A DNA stretch of 6,435 nucleotides from an uncultured Gammaproteobacteria bacterium (GTDB taxonomy: Bacteria; Pseudomonadota; Gammaproteobacteria; Pseudomonadales; UBA5518). Under the pieces are notes generated by a model. That model did not search any database and was not told the origin of the DNA. It saw only the letters and a program-made list of their open reading frames with translations. Made by a program: the position numbers and the translations under genes. The stretch is taken from contig CAIXOY010000293.1 in NCBI GenBank assembly GCA_903921135.1, positions 1 to 6,435 on the forward strand, given 5' to 3'. Positions 5,500 through 6,435 of the stretch are shown here, in pieces; the first letter of the stretch is position 1, and each line of letters starts with the position of its first letter.

Positions 5500-6435
5500 G
5501 GGCGGCGCAGACGTCGGCGAGGAAGCGTGCGCCTGCCGCGCCGTTGATGACGCGGTGATCGCAGCCCAGCGTCAGCGCGCAGAAGCGTTCCACGGCCGGC
5601 GAGCCATCGCGCATCACCAGGCGCTCCTGCAAACCGCCAACGGCAAGGATCATCACCTGCGGCGGGTTGATGATGGCCGTGAAGCTGGTGACGCCCAGCA
5701 TGCCCAGGTTCGAGACGGTGACGGCTCCGCCCTGCAGGTCTGCTGAGGAGATGCCGCCTTTTTTGCAACGCTCCACCGCGCTGCCTGCCGCCTCAGCAAT
5801 CTGCGCAAGCGTGGCTTCGCCGATATCGCGTATCACGGGCGTGAGCAGGGTCTCGCCGGTATCCACCGCCAGCGCCACGTCGATCGTGTTGAGCGTCTCG
5901 ACGCTGCCGCCGCGCACGTTCACGTTGAGTGCAGGGTGTTTGCCCAGCGCCTGCGCCACAGCGTTCAGCAACAAATGGTTGATGGTGAGCGTCGACAAGC
6001 CCGCTTGCCGATGCCGCGCCAGCGCAGCGAGCGCCTGGTCCATCGGGCAATCGCGGTGCAGGTGGAAGTGCGGGATCGTCTGCTTCGCCATCACCATGCG
6101 CTCGGCGATGACCTTCTGCGCGCCCGAGAGATTGCGTACGGCGCCCGAGCCTGCGCGCTGTGCCGCGGCCCGCTCGATGTCATCGCGCAGGATCCTGCTG
6201 TAGAGCCCGGTGGCCGGAATCGTCCTGACGTCGATGCCCAGCCGCTCGGCCTTCCTGCGCAGGGCAGGGGTGATGCGTGTGTTTGCGCCTGTGACGGCGG
6301 GTGCTGCAGCAGCCGCTGCCACGGCTGCGGCCTCGGGCGCAGCGCGTGCTGCCGCCGCAGCAGGAGCCGCCGGCGCAGGGGCAGAGCGTGCCGCTGCCGC
6401 GGCGATGAACGCATCGACCTCCGCGTCTGTCACCG
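5492..6435 (-). CDS. Dihydrolipoamide acyltransferase (E2) of a 2-oxoacid dehydrogenase complex, N-terminus cut by the right edge
   Basis: The C-terminal 313 codons of an E2, which moves acyl groups from lipoyl-lysine to CoA and forms the core of a cytoplasmic pyruvate, branched-chain or acetoin dehydrogenase complex. Numbering from the GTG at 6433: residues 1-10 (VTDAEVDAFI) are the end of a lipoyl-side region; about 11-50 is an Ala/Pro-rich mobile linker; 53-89 is the E1/E3-binding domain (ITPALRRKAERLGIDV, ILRDDIE); about 98-312 is the catalytic domain with TVSNLGMLGV (Ser241) and CDHRVINGAAGARFL. The catalytic His is H293; the usual Asp four residues later is Asn297, a variant I recall in some active E2p enzymes. 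The GTG is very likely an internal Val: the frame is open to the edge and the lipoyl domain should lie beyond it. Substrate class is undecided. E1/E3 genes may lie off the right edge. A REP follows the stop. Confidence 0.93.
   Translation of the reverse strand, partial: VTDAEVDAFIAAAAARSAPAPAAPAAAAARAAPEAAAVAAAAAAPAVTGANTRITPALRRKAERLGIDVRTIPATGLYSRILRDDIERAAAQRAGSGAVRNLSGAQKVIAERMVMAKQTIPHFHLHRDCPMDQALAALARHRQAGLSTLTINHLLLNAVAQALGKHPALNVNVRGGSVETLNTIDVALAVDTGETLLTPVIRDIGEATLAQIAEAAGSAVERCKKGGISSADLQGGAVTVSNLGMLGVTSFTAIINPPQVMILAVGGLQERLVMRDGSPAVERFCALTLGCDHRVINGAAGARFLADVCAALT

Noticed and set aside
5034..5558. Plus-strand frame of 174 codons
   Set aside because: It runs through the TA promoter, the REPIN and the small membrane gene in another frame, Arg/Ala-rich, without a motif.

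Overview
This is a GC-rich window that reads like a gammaproteobacterial chromosome. The case rests on a MexI-like RND efflux pair, GTAG-type REP elements, a ParE/RelE toxin-antitoxin pair with a ribbon-helix-helix antitoxin, and a pyruvate-type E2 whose active-site motif resembles some pseudomonad-type E2p enzymes. The genus cannot be fixed from sequence alone; a Xanthomonadales- or Pseudomonas-like lineage is a guess.

Minus strand, read right to left in transcription order: the C-terminal two thirds or so of a dihydrolipoamide acyltransferase (E2, cut by the right edge, 6435-5492). Then, after a divergent/convergent break, an antitoxin (5013-4720) overlapping a toxin (4723-4427), an RND periplasmic adaptor (4401-3328) and an RND inner-membrane permease (3322-287). 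Last, after 84 bp, comes the beginning of a gene running off the left edge (202-1) that encodes a GWAWD-type domain. The only convincing plus-strand gene is a small membrane protein (5251-5499), which meets the E2 gene tail to tail with an 8-bp overlap.

The adaptor and permease are 5 bp apart and should form two parts of a tripartite drug/solvent/metabolite pump; no outer-membrane channel gene is visible. The toxin-antitoxin pair lies 25 bp upstream of the adaptor on the same strand. A plausible promoter with a perfect 12-bp palindrome over its -10 region precedes the antitoxin, so the autoregulated TA promoter could also feed the pump genes. This is an inference.

The non-coding structure is the least ordinary part. 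A REP hairpin and a damaged inverted partner (a REPIN-like doublet, about 5095-5168) sit between the TA promoter and the small membrane gene. A second, textbook REP (5461-5484) sits just past the E2 stop and at the same time supplies eight in-frame codons to the tail of the small membrane protein. The two intact REPs differ by a compensatory base-pair change in the stem. I do not see a clearly new multi-gene defence or biosynthetic system here; the best leads are the REP-built protein tail, the TA-pump arrangement and the cut GWAWD gene.
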